Shown here: positions 51,653 through 63,401 of the stretch, one piece after another
How the letters are laid out: the number at the start of each line of letters is the position of its first letter
Position numbering within the stretch: the first letter of the stretch is position 1
Source of the DNA: Lachnospiraceae bacterium
Lineage (GTDB): Bacteria; Bacillota; Clostridia; Lachnospirales; Lachnospiraceae
DNA length: 64,000 nucleotides
Direction of reading: 5' to 3'
Assembly: GCA_016281605.1 (NCBI GenBank)
Contig: JAEEJA010000028.1
Location: 1 to 64,000 of the forward strand
Position numbers and translations under genes: made by a program
Notes under the pieces: generated by a model
What the model saw: the letters and a program-made list of their open reading frames with translations, nothing else
Database searches by the model: none
Told to the model about the DNA's origin: nothing

Positions 51653-54600
51653 TTAATCCTCCAATGTAGTTGTTAAATCTTTAATAAGCCTTAAGACTGT
51701 TTTAAAAAGCCATTCATCATCGAGTTTTTCGATTGGTTTTCCGGGAATGTGCCTTCTTTGCTTAGTATAAAGAAGGTATGCACTATCCCCCGGAACGTAT
51801 TTTAGCTTTTTCTTATATGATTTTATCATTTCCAATAGCTTATTGGAAGAAATTTTATTATTCCTGTTGATAAATATTTTAATCTTGTCGTCTTCTCTAC
51901 TAATTCTACTTACAAAAGCCTGATGAGATAAGTTTCTGATATAAGCTACTTTCAAAAGATTGGAAACCTCTTTAGGGATTTTGCCAAATCGATCTGTAAG
52001 CTCTTCTTCCATATCCGTGTAATCTTCTTCCGTAGATATGCAAGATATCTTCTTGTACATTTCAAGTTTTATAAATTCACTCTTTATGTAAGTTGCAGGT
52101 ATATATGCATCTATCCTGATGTCTATGGTAGTTTCAAAATCATATATATCAGCTTCTTCGAGGGACATGGTACTCTTAAGCTGTTTTATAGCTTCTTCTA
52201 AAAGCTTACAATACAGATCATAGCCCACCTCACCCATGTGACCTGACTGCTCTGCTCCTATCACATTACCGGCTCCTCTTATCTCTAAGTCCCTCATAGC
52301 TATACGTACACCGGAGCCTAAGGCTGTAAACTCTCTTATGGCGCTAAGTCTTTTGGATGCAACCTCCGATAACACTTTATCCTTACGATACATAATAAAT
52401 GCATATGCCATCCTGTTGGATCTACCTACTCTTCCTCTAAGCTGATAAAGCTGAGAAAGACCCATTTTATCGGCGTTATCAATTATTATAGTATTGACAT
52501 TCGGAATATCGAGTCCGGTTTCTATTATAGTAGTTGAGAGAAGTACATCTATCTCACCTGCAACAAAGTTCATCATAATCTTTTCAAGCTGAGCAGGAGT
52601 CATCCGTCCATGTGCGTACTCTATCCGAACTTCAGGAAGCAGCTTAGAAAGGTGCACAGCTACTTCAGCTATATTATCTATACGGTTATAGACATAGTAC
52701 ACCTGTCCTCCTCTTGTAACCTCACGATTCACAGCATCCTTTATGGTCTCATCGTTTTTTTCCATTACAAAGGTTTGGATTGGCATACGGTCAACCGGCG
52801 GTTCTTCTAAGAGATTCATATCCCTTATACCAACCAAAGACATATGAAGAGTTCTCGGTATCGGTGTAGCGCTTAAGGTTATTACATCAACATTTTTCTT
52901 AAGAACCTTGATTTTTTCCTTATGTGTAACTCCAAAACGCTGCTCTTCATCTACTACCAGTAAACCTAAGTCTTTAAATGTAACATCCTTAGAGAGTACT
53001 CTGTGAGTACCGACAACTATATCCACTTCACCGCTTTTTAATTTTTTTATGGTTTCCCGATTTTGGGCTGCAGTCCTAAATCTGGATAGAAGCTCAACCT
53101 TTATCGGAAAGTCGCCAATTCTCTCCTTAAATGTATTGTAATGCTGGTTAGCTAAGATAGTAGTTGGAGCAAGCATAACAGCCTGCTTTCCATCATTTAC
53201 ACACTTAAATATTGCTCTAAGTGCAACCTCAGTCTTACCAAAGCCAACATCTCCACATATAAGCCTGTCCATAATCTTATCGCTTTCCATGTCGGCTTTT
53301 ATGGATTTAATAGCTTCAAGCTGATCGTCTGTCTCCTCAAACGGAAAAAGCTCTTCAAACTCAGCCTGCCATACAGTATCGGGACTAAATCTATATCCTG
53401 AAAGCTTCTGCCTTTGAGAATAAAGCTCTAAAAGATCTTTTGCTATATCTCTGACATGAGCTTTAACTCTTGCTTTCTTTTTACTCCACTCTCTTGAACT
53501 CAGATTATCCAGCTTAGGCGCCTTACCGCCCTCTTTATCAGAGTACTTTTGGAGAACATCCAGATTATCAACGGGCACAAACAGCTTTCCGTCATCAGCA
53601 TAACAAAGCTTTACATAATCTCTGGTGGTTCCCTGTATCTTTTTTTTCTCTATTCCGCGGTAAACAGCCATACCATGGTTTTCATGTATGACATAATCTC
53701 CTATGGACAGTTCGCTGAAGCTCTTTATAATATTTGCTGAATTCTTTTTCTTCTTAGCTTTTTTTCTCTCAATCTTAAGCCCGTATATATCACTTTCGCT
53801 TACTATAACAAGCTTTAAAGTCGGATATAAAAAGCCTTTTTTCAAAGCTCCGTAAGTTACCATAATCTGCTTGAACTTAAGTTCTCCTTCAGGCTCACTT
53901 CTGTAAAAAGCATCTACATCGAAATCTTGAAGTTCTTTAGCAAGTCTCTTTCCTCTTGTATGTGAAGCAGAAAGGATAATACACTTGTAACCCTTTGATT
54001 TCCAACTTTTTAAATCAGAAATCAGATAATCGAAGTGATTACTGTAAGACGGAAGCGACATAACATTTACATTTTCTTCAAGCCTAGGCTTTAATACTTT
54101 TGCACCTGAATTAATCATACTTAGATTAATAAGCGGCTTTAAAAGAAGATTTTTTATAAGCTTTTCTGTTTTAATGAGTATATCAAATTGCTTTTTTAAC
54201 ACATATCCACTCTGATATCTTGAATTCATGCTTTCTATAAACTCTTCTTCTATAACCTTTGTCTGTTCTATACAAAGAGAAATATCATCTACGAAAAACA
54301 GAGTTTCGTTAAAATCAAAGTAATCAAATATACTGCAGGTATTGGTATCAAAATACGGAAGATATACTTCAAGACCTGTCTTTGCTCTGCTAAGCTTTAC
54401 AAGCTCGCGTAAGTCCCTGACAGTAGAATTAAGATTATTGAAGGCCTTTATATTACCTTCAAGAGTCTTTAAAAGCTTGTCAGCATCCTTTGTGATTTTT
54501 GCTAATCCCTTCTCTATCTCATCATCAGAAAGTATTATCTGACTCGCCGGAAATATATCGATACAATCAACTTCCTCTATAGACCTCTGACTCTCTATAT

Positions 54601-55225
54601 CAAAGGAACGAAGAGTATCTATCTGCGTATCGAAGAGCTCGACTCTGTAAGGACAGTCAGATGAAGGCGGATAAATATCGATTATGCCACCTCTTATGCT
54701 GAATTCACCCGGAGCTTGCACCATAGGATTTCTTTCATATCCCATGTCTGTAAGCTTTCTCCGAAAATCTTCTATACTCAGGTCTTCACCCTTTCTTATG
54801 CTTATTACAGAAGATTTATAACGCTCTAATGACTGTATTAATTCTATACCTGCAGAAAGAGTTGTGATAACAGTACCACCCTCTCCTGACATAATTGCCT
54901 CTATACACCTAAGTCTTTTACTTTGTATGGCATTACCATGAACATTAGCACTGTAAAAAATGATATCAAGTGCCGGATAAAGATAGACATTATTATCAAA
55001 AAACTTATAATCTTCATAAATTGCCCTGGCCTTCAGGTCATCCGAAGTTATTATCACACGCCACTTAACCCCATAAGACAAGCCATCTATCATGTGACAC
55101 ATCTCACTTTCAAGACAACCCGTAAGACTTATGGGGTAGTTTTTTTCCTTTATTGCACTTTTTATATTTCTGAATGCTGTTAATCCTTCAAGCGGTGCCC
55201 GGATTAAGCTTAAATCTTTACTCAT
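51653..55225 (-). CDS. mfd: Transcription-repair coupling factor Mfd
   Basis: 1190 residues. Removes RNA polymerase stalled at lesions and recruits UvrA. The UvrB-like N-terminal module contains [16 protein letters not shown] and [18 protein letters not shown]. The RNA-polymerase interaction domain is [17 protein letters not shown] near 505. The RecG-like translocase has Walker [20 protein letters not shown] box [22 protein letters not shown], and TRG-like motifs [15 protein letters not shown] and [13 protein letters not shown]. Full length. It lies between pth and the PrsA-like gene; the prsA-like stop/start spacing indicates one transcript. Confidence 0.97.
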   Translation of the reverse strand: MSKDLSLIRAPLEGLTAFRNIKSAIKEKNYPISLTGCLESEMCHMIDGLSYGVKWRVIITSDDLKARAIYEDYKFFDNNVYLYPALDIIFYSANVHGNAIQSKRLRCIEAIMSGEGGTVITTLSAGIELIQSLERYKSSVISIRKGEDLSIEDFRRKLTDMGYERNPMVQAPGEFSIRGGIIDIYPPSSDCPYRVELFDTQIDTLRSFDIESQRSIEEVDCIDIFPASQIILSDDEIEKGLAKITKDADKLLKTLEGNIKAFNNLNSTVRDLRELVKLSRAKTGLEVYLPYFDTNTCSIFDYFDFNETLFFVDDISLCIEQTKVIEEEFIESMNSRYQSGYVLKKQFDILIKTEKLIKNLLLKPLINLSMINSGAKVLKPRLEENVNVMSLPSYSNHFDYLISDLKSWKSKGYKCIILSASHTRGKRLAKELQDFDVDAFYRSEPEGELKFKQIMVTYGALKKGFLYPTLKLVIVSESDIYGLKIERKKAKKKKNSANIIKSFSELSIGDYVIHENHGMAVYRGIEKKKIQGTTRDYVKLCYADDGKLFVPVDNLDVLQKYSDKEGGKAPKLDNLSSREWSKKKARVKAHVRDIAKDLLELYSQRQKLSGYRFSPDTVWQAEFEELFPFEETDDQLEAIKSIKADMESDKIMDRLICGDVGFGKTEVALRAIFKCVNDGKQAVMLAPTTILANQHYNTFKERIGDFPIKVELLSRFRTAAQNRETIKKLKSGEVDIVVGTHRVLSKDVTFKDLGLLVVDEEQRFGVTHKEKIKVLKKNVDVITLSATPIPRTLHMSLVGIRDMNLLEEPPVDRMPIQTFVMEKNDETIKDAVNREVTRGGQVYYVYNRIDNIAEVAVHLSKLLPEVRIEYAHGRMTPAQLEKIMMNFVAGEIDVLLSTTIIETGLDIPNVNTIIIDNADKMGLSQLYQLRGRVGRSNRMAYAFIMYRKDKVLSEVASKRLSAIREFTALGSGVRIAMRDLEIRGAGNVIGAEQSGHMGEVGYDLYCKLLEEAIKQLKSTMSLEEADIYDFETTIDIRIDAYIPATYIKSEFIKLEMYKKISCISTEEDYTDMEEELTDRFGKIPKEVSNLLKVAYIRNLSHQAFVSRISREDDKIKIFINRNNKISSNKLLEMIKSYKKKLKYVPGDSAYLLYTKQRRHIPGKPIEKLDDEWLFKTVLRLIKDLTTTLED

Positions 55226-55321
55226 TTATCTAACTTTCTGATATGATTAATAAAATGTAATACAATTATAATTATTCCAATAAAATTATAAGTAAATCAA
55301 TTATTATCAATATAAAATAAT

Positions 55322-55882
55322 CTAATTGAATTTATTCATAGCCGATGGTACATCGGATGATATTATCATCTTAATAGCTTCGCAGGCATCCTTAACAGCG
55401 CTGTCCATTATACTTTCCTCTTCCTTTGGAAATCGGCTTAGAACATGGTCTGCAAGATTCCATCCCTTAGGTTTTTCTCCTACTCCTATGCGAACTCTTG
55501 TAAACTTATCTGTTCCCAAAAGCTTTATGATATTCTTCATACCATTATGACCACCTGCACTACCTGCTTCTCTTATTCTAATCTTTCCCGGTGGTAAATC
55601 TATGTCATCATAGACAACTATCAGTTCACTCTCCGGATCTATCTTATAATAGTGTACCAATTTTTGGACAGCTTCACCACTTAAGTTCATAAAAGTCAAA
55701 GGAAGAGCAAGTATCACTTTTTCACCTTCTATACGACCCTTACCAACTACTGATTTATGTTCTTCTCCGGATATATTTATTCCTTCCATATCTGCAAGAC
55801 AAGTAACAGCCATATAGCCTACGTTATGTCTTGTTTTATCGTATTGGAGTCCCGGATTACCGAGACCGACTATTATGTACAT
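55322..55882 (-). CDS. pth: Peptidyl-tRNA hydrolase
   Basis: 186 residues. Releases tRNA from peptidyl-tRNA that drops off ribosomes. Signatures: IIVGLGNPGLQYDKTRHNVGYMAV with the catalytic His, LTFMNLSGEAV, YDDIDLPPGKIRIREAGSAGGHNGMKNI, and RVRIGVGEKP. Normal length. It begins five bases after the hprK stop and is therefore probably translationally coupled to it. Mfd follows after a 96-base gap. Confidence 0.97.
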   Translation of the reverse strand: MYIIVGLGNPGLQYDKTRHNVGYMAVTCLADMEGINISGEEHKSVVGKGRIEGEKVILALPLTFMNLSGEAVQKLVHYYKIDPESELIVVYDDIDLPPGKIRIREAGSAGGHNGMKNIIKLLGTDKFTRVRIGVGEKPKGWNLADHVLSRFPKEEESIMDSAVKDACEAIKMIISSDVPSAMNKFN

Positions 55883-55887
55883 GATTT

Positions 55888-56862
55888 CTACCTTTCATTA
55901 TTTTCTCTCTCAGCTGTCTTCTGAGCAATATTATTGGTTACACGATTATATAATTCCATTGCAGCATTGTAACCCATCTTCTTCTGTCTGTGGTTAACAG
56001 CAGCTGATTCACATATAATTGCTATATTTCTACCCGGTCTGATAGGGATAGTATGACATACAACTTTATTGCCGAGGAACTCTATATAGTGGTCCTCCAA
56101 TCCCATACGGTCATAATCCTGCTCTTTATTGAACTCTTCAAGTCTTATAACAAGATTTATTTCCTGCTCATTTTTTATTCGTTCAACACCAAAGAGGGAC
56201 TTAGCATCAACTATTCCTACACCTCTAAGCTCTATAAAGTGTCTTGTAATACCGGGAGCAGAACCAATAAGGGAGTCGTCGCTGACCTTTTTGATTTCAA
56301 CAACATCATCTGATACAAGTCTGTGCCCTCTGTGCATAAGCTCAAGTGCAACCTCTGATTTACCTATACCACTTTCACCCATGATAAGTACACCTTCACC
56401 ATAGATATCTACTAATACGCCATGGACAGAGCAACTTGGTGCAAGTTCTACATTTAACCATCTGGTCAACTGTGCCGAAAAACCGGAGGTTGCCTTTTTA
56501 CTTCTAAGTATAGGAACCTTATACTTATTTGCCAGGTCAAGTATCTCCTGCTCTACATGCATTTCCCTGCAGTAAACGATAGCAGGCGGTTTTGGCATAT
56601 CCTTGCTTCCGGCCATTATACGCTCCATCATCTCCTTAGAGTGCTCTATCCCCTTCTGCTTCATATATGTATTTTCAACATGTCCTATAATCTGTATACG
56701 TCCTGAATCGAAGTAATCAAAGTAGCCGGCAAGCTGCAGCGCAGGCCTGTTAATATCTGTCTGATTAATATATATATCATTTATATTTATATCCGGTGTG
56801 CAGTTTTCCAATTCCATTTTTTCAATCATGTCCCTTAAGGGAACTCTGTATGCATTAGCCAT
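55888..56862 (-). CDS. hprK: HPr kinase/phosphorylase
   Basis: 324 residues. Phosphorylates HPr at Ser46 and reverses it, the switch for catabolite repression in Firmicutes. The Walker A loop GESGIGKSEVALELM near residue 165 and the HprK signature region with LRGVGIVDAKSLFGVERI are present, as are DRMGLEDHYIEFLG and the C-terminal IPIRPGRNIAIICE. N-terminal domain contains SGRIQIIGHVENTYM. The C-terminus is basic. Shine-Dalgarno GAGGGATT precedes ATG 56862. It is 5 bases upstream of pth. Confidence 0.97.
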   Translation of the reverse strand: MANAYRVPLRDMIEKMELENCTPDININDIYINQTDINRPALQLAGYFDYFDSGRIQIIGHVENTYMKQKGIEHSKEMMERIMAGSKDMPKPPAIVYCREMHVEQEILDLANKYKVPILRSKKATSGFSAQLTRWLNVELAPSCSVHGVLVDIYGEGVLIMGESGIGKSEVALELMHRGHRLVSDDVVEIKKVSDDSLIGSAPGITRHFIELRGVGIVDAKSLFGVERIKNEQEINLVIRLEEFNKEQDYDRMGLEDHYIEFLGNKVVCHTIPIRPGRNIAIICESAAVNHRQKKMGYNAAMELYNRVTNNIAQKTAERENNER

Positions 56863-57018
56863 TAAATCCCTCCTCGTAAATGAATTATATAAATTGCTTT
56901 TTATAACTTCATTTTATTCAATATAAAAAATCAAACTATAAGTATGTCCTTATTGATTCTACTATAACAGTAAGGATTAATCAAATCATCTTTTGAACTC
57001 TTTTTATTATTTAAAGCT

Positions 57019-58890
57019 TTAATCTTCTGACTTATGGAAAAATCTATATACATTTTCCGCAGTTTTTGTATCCATATGAGGAACTTGTTTTAATTCCTCA
57101 ATATCTGCTTTTTTCAGTTTTTCTATACCTTCAAAATACTTAAGTAACGCTCGTCTTCTCTTAGGTCCCACGCCCTCTATATCATCCAGACTTGAGTGAA
57201 CTGAAACCTTGGAGCGAAGAGATCTATGATACTCTATAGCAAATCTATGTACCTCATCCTGAATCCTTGTTATCAGCCAAAAGCCTTCAGAGTGAGTATC
57301 TATCGGCATTTCAATATTATTAAAGTATATTCCTCTGGTTCTATGCTTATCATCCTTTACAAGTCCACACACAGGAATATCGATATTCAGTTCTTGTAAA
57401 ACCTCTAAAGCTATATTTACCTGACCCTTACCGCCATCCATCATTATGAGATCCGGAAATGCAGCGAAACCACTTTTAATATTTTCACCTTTTTCTCTAT
57501 CATTTAAGCCATGAGTAAATCTTCTGGTAAGTATCTCCTTCATACTCGCATAGTCATCATTACCCTGCACACTCATAATCTTAAATTTACGATAATCGTT
57601 CTTTTTAGGCTTTCCATCTACAAACACTACCATAGAACCAACTGTACTGTATCCACTTGTATGAGATATATCATAGGACTCTACCCTGCTTATATATTTA
57701 AGACCAAGTACATCCTCTATCTCCTTCATGGCACCTGTAGTACGCTCAGTAACCCTCTTAAGCTTTTCTAAATCTCTGTCCATTACCAAAACAGCATTCT
57801 TATGAGCCAATTCAACAAGTTTTTCTTTCTGTCCCTTTTTGGGTACCAGTATATTTACTGTAGATCCTTTTACTTTAGATAGCCACTCTTCCAAAAGTTC
57901 TCTGTCATCATCATCAACAGCAGTTTCTATCATAAGTTCTTTCGGAATAACAGGAGTTCCACTGTAGAATTGCTTTATGAAACTGATTATAACTTCACCT
58001 CTGTCAGTAGTATCAACCCCATCCATATGAAAGCTGTCTCTTCCTATAAGCTTTCCCTCTCGCACAAAAAAGACCTGGACTACGGCCTGATCTGAGTTAA
58101 CGGCACAGGCTATAACATCTCTATCAGTTCCTGAAAAATCGGAAAGCTTTTGATTGACCATGGCATGCTTTATGTTTTCTATGAGGTCTCTATAGGTAGC
58201 CGCCTCTTCAAACTCCATCTTTTCCGATAATTCTTGCATTTTTTCAGTAAGCTTATCCACGACATAATCCCTGTCACCTTCGATAAATGCTAAGGCTTCC
58301 TGAAATGAGTGTTTATAATCTTCTTCAGATATAAACCCTTGACAGGGGGCGGAACACATATTGATATGATAATTAAGGCAGGCTCTATCAAGTCCTATAT
58401 CCCTTGGTAGTTTTTTAGAACAAGTCCTTAATTTATAAAGCTTTTGAGCTGACAGTACAAGGTCTGTCGCTACATTTACAGAAGTATAGGGTCCAAAATA
58501 CTTATTATTCTTATCTTTTTTTAACAGCTTAGTGCTTCGCACCAAAAAAAGACGTGGATACTTTTCGCCAACAGTTGCCTTAATAAACGGATAGCTTTTA
58601 TCATCCCTAAGCATGGTATTGTACTTAGGTGTGTACTCCTTTATAAGGTTACTTTCAAGTACCAGCGCCTCTACTTCTGAGTCTGTGATAATATACTCGA
58701 ACCTCACGATACGAGATATCATCTGCTCAATTTTCGGTGATACATGGCGGGAAGGCTGAAAGTACTGTCTTACACGATTTTTAAGTACCTTTGCCTTCCC
58801 AACATATATAACCGTATCGTATTTATCATGCATAAGATACACTCCCGGCTTAGCCGGGAGTTTCTTTAATTCTTCCTGAATATCAAACAT
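57019..58890 (-). CDS. uvrC: Excinuclease ABC subunit C
   Basis: 623 residues. Makes both incisions in nucleotide excision repair. N-terminal GIY-YIG nuclease: [31 protein letters not shown] Cys-rich stretch ([21 protein letters not shown]...CSAPC), the UvrB-binding UVR motif ([27 protein letters not shown]), the RNase H-like C-terminal nuclease ([35 protein letters not shown]) and a terminal helix-hairpin-helix ([18 protein letters not shown]) are all present. It is 15 bases downstream of ftsH. Shine-Dalgarno is weak. Confidence 0.97.
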   Translation of the reverse strand: MFDIQEELKKLPAKPGVYLMHDKYDTVIYVGKAKVLKNRVRQYFQPSRHVSPKIEQMISRIVRFEYIITDSEVEALVLESNLIKEYTPKYNTMLRDDKSYPFIKATVGEKYPRLFLVRSTKLLKKDKNNKYFGPYTSVNVATDLVLSAQKLYKLRTCSKKLPRDIGLDRACLNYHINMCSAPCQGFISEEDYKHSFQEALAFIEGDRDYVVDKLTEKMQELSEKMEFEEAATYRDLIENIKHAMVNQKLSDFSGTDRDVIACAVNSDQAVVQVFFVREGKLIGRDSFHMDGVDTTDRGEVIISFIKQFYSGTPVIPKELMIETAVDDDDRELLEEWLSKVKGSTVNILVPKKGQKEKLVELAHKNAVLVMDRDLEKLKRVTERTTGAMKEIEDVLGLKYISRVESYDISHTSGYSTVGSMVVFVDGKPKKNDYRKFKIMSVQGNDDYASMKEILTRRFTHGLNDREKGENIKSGFAAFPDLIMMDGGKGQVNIALEVLQELNIDIPVCGLVKDDKHRTRGIYFNNIEMPIDTHSEGFWLITRIQDEVHRFAIEYHRSLRSKVSVHSSLDDIEGVGPKRRRALLKYFEGIEKLKKADIEELKQVPHMDTKTAENVYRFFHKSED

Positions 58891-58905
58891 GATTCTAATC
58901 CAATT

Positions 58906-61626
58906 CTAATTATTCTCTACTTCCTCATCCTTAGGAGTCATGAATCTGTTGACAACATCTACAACACCATCCTCATCATTGGTATGTGTTATGTAATCAG
59001 CAATATCCTTAACCTCCTGCTGAGCATTTCCCATGGCAACACCAAGACCTGCGTAACGAATCATGGATATGTCATTAAAACTGTCACCCACACAGATAAG
59101 TTTCTTTTTATCTATATCTATGTACTTAATAAGCTTATCAACTGCCATCGCCTTGTCTATGTACCTTGGAAGAACCTCCACAAAGCACGGATCTGAACGA
59201 AATACGTTACATTTATCTCCGATTCTCTCAGCAAATATCTTCTCAACCTTCTCCATAACAGCAGGATCTCCACTTAGAAGGAATTTGTTAACAGGGAAGT
59301 TAAGCTCTTTTATAAAGTTCTGCGGATTTACTATACTTATGTCACATGCCTTAGCATCCATCTCAATATACGGATTCAAGCCATTTCCGATGACAATCTC
59401 CTTTGTAGCATCCTTATAGACGCTGATTCCTACATTAAACTCAAGTGCCATCTGGTATATAAGTTTAAAGTGCTCTTCCGGAATAATCTGATTGTATATA
59501 CACTCTCCATTCTGACAATTGATAACAGTAGTTCCGTTGTAAGCAATTATATAACCGCCGTACTTCTGAAGTTGTATGGCAGAAGCTGTATGTCTCACAC
59601 CTGATATAGAGCGACCTGAAGCAATAACAACCTTCTTACCACGTTCCTGGGCACTTATAAGAGCCTCTTTAGTTGCCTCACTGATAGTCTTGTCTGAGCC
59701 AACAAGCGTTCCGTCCACATCTAAAACTATAGCATCATAAAGATCACCCTCAGGTTCACCGATTCCCTTTACCTTTCTGAAAATCTTCATGAATTCCTTA
59801 CCTGTAATAGTCTCATTCTCAAAGAGGTAGTCTGCAAGCTTAGCAAGAGCATCCTGATTATCTTTAATAAGATTATAAGCTTTATCATGACACTCTTTAA
59901 GTATCTTCATAACCTCTTCATCTATCTCAGATGCAGTTTGTTCACCACAGTTCATGACTGCTCTTCCATCCAGATAACGGCTTTCTATGGATTCAAGCCC
60001 TATAAGACCAAATCTTTCAGTCATTCCGTACTGAGTAACCATAGCACGGGCAATCCTTGTTGCCTGCTCTATATCGTTAGATGCACCGGTTGTAACAGAA
60101 TCAAATATAATCTCCTCAGCTGCTCTACCACCGTAAAGAGTAGTAATCCTATCAAGCATCTCTGCCTTAGTCATAAGATATTTTTCCTCTTCGGGAACCT
60201 GCATGACATAACCAAGTGAACCCATGGTACGAGGAACAATAGTAATCTTCTGAACCGGTTCTGTATTCTTAAGAAGTGCAGTAACTAACGCATGTCCACA
60301 CTCATGATAAGCAACTATCTTCTTTTCTTCCTTACCTAGGATTCTGTCCTTCTTTTCCTTACCGGCTATAACCACCTCAACAGCCTCAAAAAGATCAGCC
60401 TGGTTAACAGCCTTTCTTCCTGCCTTAACAGCCATAATAGCCGCTTCATTTATCATATTTGCAAGGTCAGCACCAACAGCACCTGAAGTTGCAAGTGCAA
60501 TTTCGTCAAAGTCAACAGAATCATCCATAAGCACATCCTTGGCATGTACCTTTAGGATAGCTACACGGCCCTTTAAATCAGGTCGCTCAACTATTACTCT
60601 TCTATCAAATCGTCCCGGTCTTAAAAGCGCTTTATCTAAAACCTCCGGACGGTTAGTAGCACCGATTACCACAAGCCCCTTAGATGTATCAAAACCATCC
60701 ATCTCTGACAGAAGCTGATTTAAGGTCTGTTCACGCTCATCATTACCTCCGCCATAGCTTGCATCTCTCTTCTTTCCTATGGCATCAATCTCATCTATAA
60801 ATATAATACAGGGTGCCATGGACTGAGCCTGCTTAAAAAGATCACGTACTCTGGAAGCTCCAACACCGACAAACATCTCTACAAAGTCAGAACCGGTAAG
60901 AGAAAAGAACGGAACTTCAGCTTCACCTGCAACTGCCTTAGCAAGAAGCGTCTTACCTGTACCGGGAGGGCCGACAAGAAGCGCTCCCTTAGGAAGCTTT
61001 GCACCGATTGCAGCGTACTTTTCGGGACTATGCAGGAAATCCACCATTTCGGTAAGAGAATCCTTAGCTTCTTCCTCACCTGCCACATCCTTAAAGGTTA
61101 TACCTGTTTCCTTTTGTACATAGAGCTTAGCATTACTCTTTCCGACTCCCATCAAACCGCCGCCTGAGCTACCTTTGAACATAAACTTATAAACCAAGTA
61201 AAGACCAACCCAGAAAATAAGCAACGGAAGGATATAAGATGCAAAGAAGTAAAGTATACTGTCTCCGCTTGAAGATATCTCTCTCTTATATGTAACTCCT
61301 GCATCCTGCAGTCTGTTTACAATTTCTTCATCCTGAGCTATACGCCCTGTATAGTAGGTTATGCCAACAAGCTCTCCATCATTTTCCTTCGGAACTATCT
61401 CAATCTTGGAATCAGTAAGATTAACTGATTCTACTTGACCTTTTTCAAGCATTGAGATAAATTCATTGTATGATATTTCCTTATTTGTCGCATCTTTCAT
61501 GCGGTTATTTAAAAATATAAATACCAAGAGGACACAGATTGCGATAATAAGTGTAGTAACAATACCTTTTTTCTTTTGATTGTTTTCGTTATTGTCTTTT
61601 TTGTTATCGTTATTATCCATAGACAT
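58906..61626 (-). CDS. ftsH: FtsH AAA+ zinc metalloprotease fused to a C-terminal Cof-type HAD phosphatase
   Basis: 906 residues; ordinary FtsH has about 600-650. Residues 1-628 are complete FtsH: two membrane helices (about 22-40 and 127-145), Walker [14 protein letters not shown], Walker [15 protein letters not shown] region [21 protein letters not shown], Zn site HECGH at 441-445 and third ligand in [11 protein letters not shown]. Residues 630-906 form a full Cof/HAD-IIB hydrolase: DVDGTL at 636-641, motif II ASGRS, NGT, motif III Lys in [13 protein letters not shown], motif [11 protein letters not shown]. The frame is continuous. There is no in-frame ATG at the junction that would allow a separate HAD start; a nearby ATG is out of frame. 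ATG at the third codon has better spacing to AAGGAG than the first. It lies between the DUF1846 gene and uvrC. Confidence 0.95.
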   Translation of the reverse strand: MSMDNNDNKKDNNENNQKKKGIVTTLIIAICVLLVFIFLNNRMKDATNKEISYNEFISMLEKGQVESVNLTDSKIEIVPKENDGELVGITYYTGRIAQDEEIVNRLQDAGVTYKREISSSGDSILYFFASYILPLLIFWVGLYLVYKFMFKGSSGGGLMGVGKSNAKLYVQKETGITFKDVAGEEEAKDSLTEMVDFLHSPEKYAAIGAKLPKGALLVGPPGTGKTLLAKAVAGEAEVPFFSLTGSDFVEMFVGVGASRVRDLFKQAQSMAPCIIFIDEIDAIGKKRDASYGGGNDEREQTLNQLLSEMDGFDTSKGLVVIGATNRPEVLDKALLRPGRFDRRVIVERPDLKGRVAILKVHAKDVLMDDSVDFDEIALATSGAVGADLANMINEAAIMAVKAGRKAVNQADLFEAVEVVIAGKEKKDRILGKEEKKIVAYHECGHALVTALLKNTEPVQKITIVPRTMGSLGYVMQVPEEEKYLMTKAEMLDRITTLYGGRAAEEIIFDSVTTGASNDIEQATRIARAMVTQYGMTERFGLIGLESIESRYLDGRAVMNCGEQTASEIDEEVMKILKECHDKAYNLIKDNQDALAKLADYLFENETITGKEFMKIFRKVKGIGEPEGDLYDAIVLDVDGTLVGSDKTISEATKEALISAQERGKKVVIASGRSISGVRHTASAIQLQKYGGYIIAYNGTTVINCQNGECIYNQIIPEEHFKLIYQMALEFNVGISVYKDATKEIVIGNGLNPYIEMDAKACDISIVNPQNFIKELNFPVNKFLLSGDPAVMEKVEKIFAERIGDKCNVFRSDPCFVEVLPRYIDKAMAVDKLIKYIDIDKKKLICVGDSFNDISMIRYAGLGVAMGNAQQEVKDIADYITHTNDEDGVVDVVNRFMTPKDEEVENN

Positions 61627-61662
61627 ATTCTCCTTTCATAGTATTTCTTTCCTTAAGACTAA

Positions 61663-63144
61663 TTATTTATGATATAACTTCTTATTTTCATACTTAGGCT
61701 CGCATGTAAGATTGACTCCTAAAGAGTGGAATGTATTCTCATCAACTACTGAAAGAATTACTGAAGAATGTACTTCTAAGCCAACTATGTTATCAAGCTG
61801 CTCGAGAGCTGCTTTTGCATCAGCATTATTTTCAGCACATATAGTGAGTGCAATAAGAGTCTCATTTACATGAAGAAGTGGGTTTAAACTTCCAAAATAG
61901 TTTACTTTAAGCTCCTGTATAGGCTTAATGATAGATGGCTCTATTAAATCAACCTCATCTGCAACCCCTGCTAATGTCTTTAGGGCATTTAGGAGCATAG
62001 CTGAAGATGCACCCATCATAGAAGTTGTTCGTCCTGTAACTATTCTTCCATCAGCAAGCTCTATAGAAGCCGCAGGCTTACCTGTAAGTTCCTCTTTAAC
62101 CTTAGCAGCAGCAACCACAGGTCTGTCCTGTATACTGGCTTCAGACTTAGACATAAGCATCTCAAGCTTGTTAAGAGTAGTCGCATCCGAACCACCGTTG
62201 ACTATCTCACACATCTCTTTATAGTATCTGCGAATTATCTCCTGCTTAGATGCCTTAGAAACTGCTTCATCGTCGATTATACAGTTCCCCGCCATATTTA
62301 CACCCATATCTGTGGGGGACTTGTATGGAGATTCTCCGTAAATCTTCTTAAACATGGCATTTAGTACCGGAAATACCTCTATATCCCTGTTGTAGTTAAC
62401 AGTAGTTTCACCATAAGCCTCTAAGTGGTATGGGTCAATCATGTTGACGTCATTTAAATCAGCTGTTGCAGCCTCATAAGCTAAGTTTACAGGATGTGAA
62501 AGCGGAATATTCCAAATCGGAAATGTCTCGAACTTAGCGTAACCTGCCTTTACTCCGTGCTTGTGCTCATGATAAAGCTGGGAAAGACAAACAGCCATCT
62601 TTCCGCTTCCCGGTCCCGGTGCAGTCACAACCACGAGTGAATGCTGTGTCTCAATATAATCATTCTTTCCAAATCCATCATCACTTATGATGAGAGGTAT
62701 GTTACTCGGGTAACCCTGTATGGTATAGTGCCTGTAAACCTTTATTCCCAGCTTCTCAAGCTTTTTCTGGTAAGCCACTGCAGAATCCTGACCCTCAAAT
62801 CTGGTAAGAACTACGGAACCAACGAAAAGACCATATCCTCTAAATGCGTCGATAAGCCTTAAAACATCGAGGTCATAGGTTATTCCTAAATCACCTCTTA
62901 CTTTATTCTTCTCTATATCATTGGAATTAATAACCAGAACAATCTCAACATCTTCCTTTATCTTAACAAGCATGTTGATCTTACTGTCCGGCTTAAAGCC
63001 CGGAAGCACTCTGGAAGCATGATAATCATCGAAAAGCTTCCCTCCAAACTCTAAGTAAAGCTTTCCACCAAACTGTCCTATCCTTTCTTTTATGCGCTCT
63101 GACTGCATCATAAGATATTTTTCATTATCAAATCCTATTTTCAT
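61663..63144 (-). CDS. DUF1846 family protein
   Basis: 493 residues, the usual length. The family is widespread in Firmicutes and folds as a large cytoplasmic protein with nucleotide-binding-like loops, but its reaction is unknown. Recognisable stretches: MKIGFDNEKYLMMQSERI at the N-terminus, LYLEFGGKLFDDYHASRVLPGF, VVVTAPGPGSGKMAVCLSQLY (a P-loop-like glycine-rich turn), and VNMAGNCIIDDEAV. It has its own promoter upstream and lies before ftsH, with 36 bases between. The Shine-Dalgarno is weak. Confidence 0.93.
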   Translation of the reverse strand: MKIGFDNEKYLMMQSERIKERIGQFGGKLYLEFGGKLFDDYHASRVLPGFKPDSKINMLVKIKEDVEIVLVINSNDIEKNKVRGDLGITYDLDVLRLIDAFRGYGLFVGSVVLTRFEGQDSAVAYQKKLEKLGIKVYRHYTIQGYPSNIPLIISDDGFGKNDYIETQHSLVVVTAPGPGSGKMAVCLSQLYHEHKHGVKAGYAKFETFPIWNIPLSHPVNLAYEAATADLNDVNMIDPYHLEAYGETTVNYNRDIEVFPVLNAMFKKIYGESPYKSPTDMGVNMAGNCIIDDEAVSKASKQEIIRRYYKEMCEIVNGGSDATTLNKLEMLMSKSEASIQDRPVVAAAKVKEELTGKPAASIELADGRIVTGRTTSMMGASSAMLLNALKTLAGVADEVDLIEPSIIKPIQELKVNYFGSLNPLLHVNETLIALTICAENNADAKAALEQLDNIVGLEVHSSVILSVVDENTFHSLGVNLTCEPKYENKKLYHK

Positions 63145-63401
63145 AAGTATTCACTTATATGGTAATCAATCAGCTGATTATCATACTTTTCCTTTCCTTT
63201 GATATTATATAAATAGCAGTTTTATCAGTACCCCACCTTCACTTTAGCTTAGAGGTGAGGAATTTCTCCGAATGAATTAAATCAAATAATAAATACGGAT
63301 ATCATAATACAATAAAAAACTTGTAATTGTAAACATTTTTCTTAAAGTACACAGATTTTTCATGAATTGATATATAGTTACAATAATTTGTCTATGTACT
63401 T
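63145..63401 (-). promoter_or_regulatory. Promoter and leader region of the DUF1846 gene
   Basis: A sigma-A-like promoter TTTACA, 18 bases, TATTAT lies at 63304-63333 on the minus strand. The ~150-base leader contains a hairpin CCTCACCT/AGGTGGGG (about 63231-63260) without a T-run. A long-range stem, AAAGTACACAGA with TCTATGTACTTT (63344-63355 and 63391-63402), could end the upstream gene. No ORF of note. Confidence 0.45.

Noticed and set aside
59700..59760. GAGGGTG followed by ATG at the FtsH-HAD junction, a possible separate start for the HAD domain
   Set aside because: That ATG is out of frame with the HAD domain and meets a stop within four codons; the next in-frame start candidate would cut into DVDGTL.
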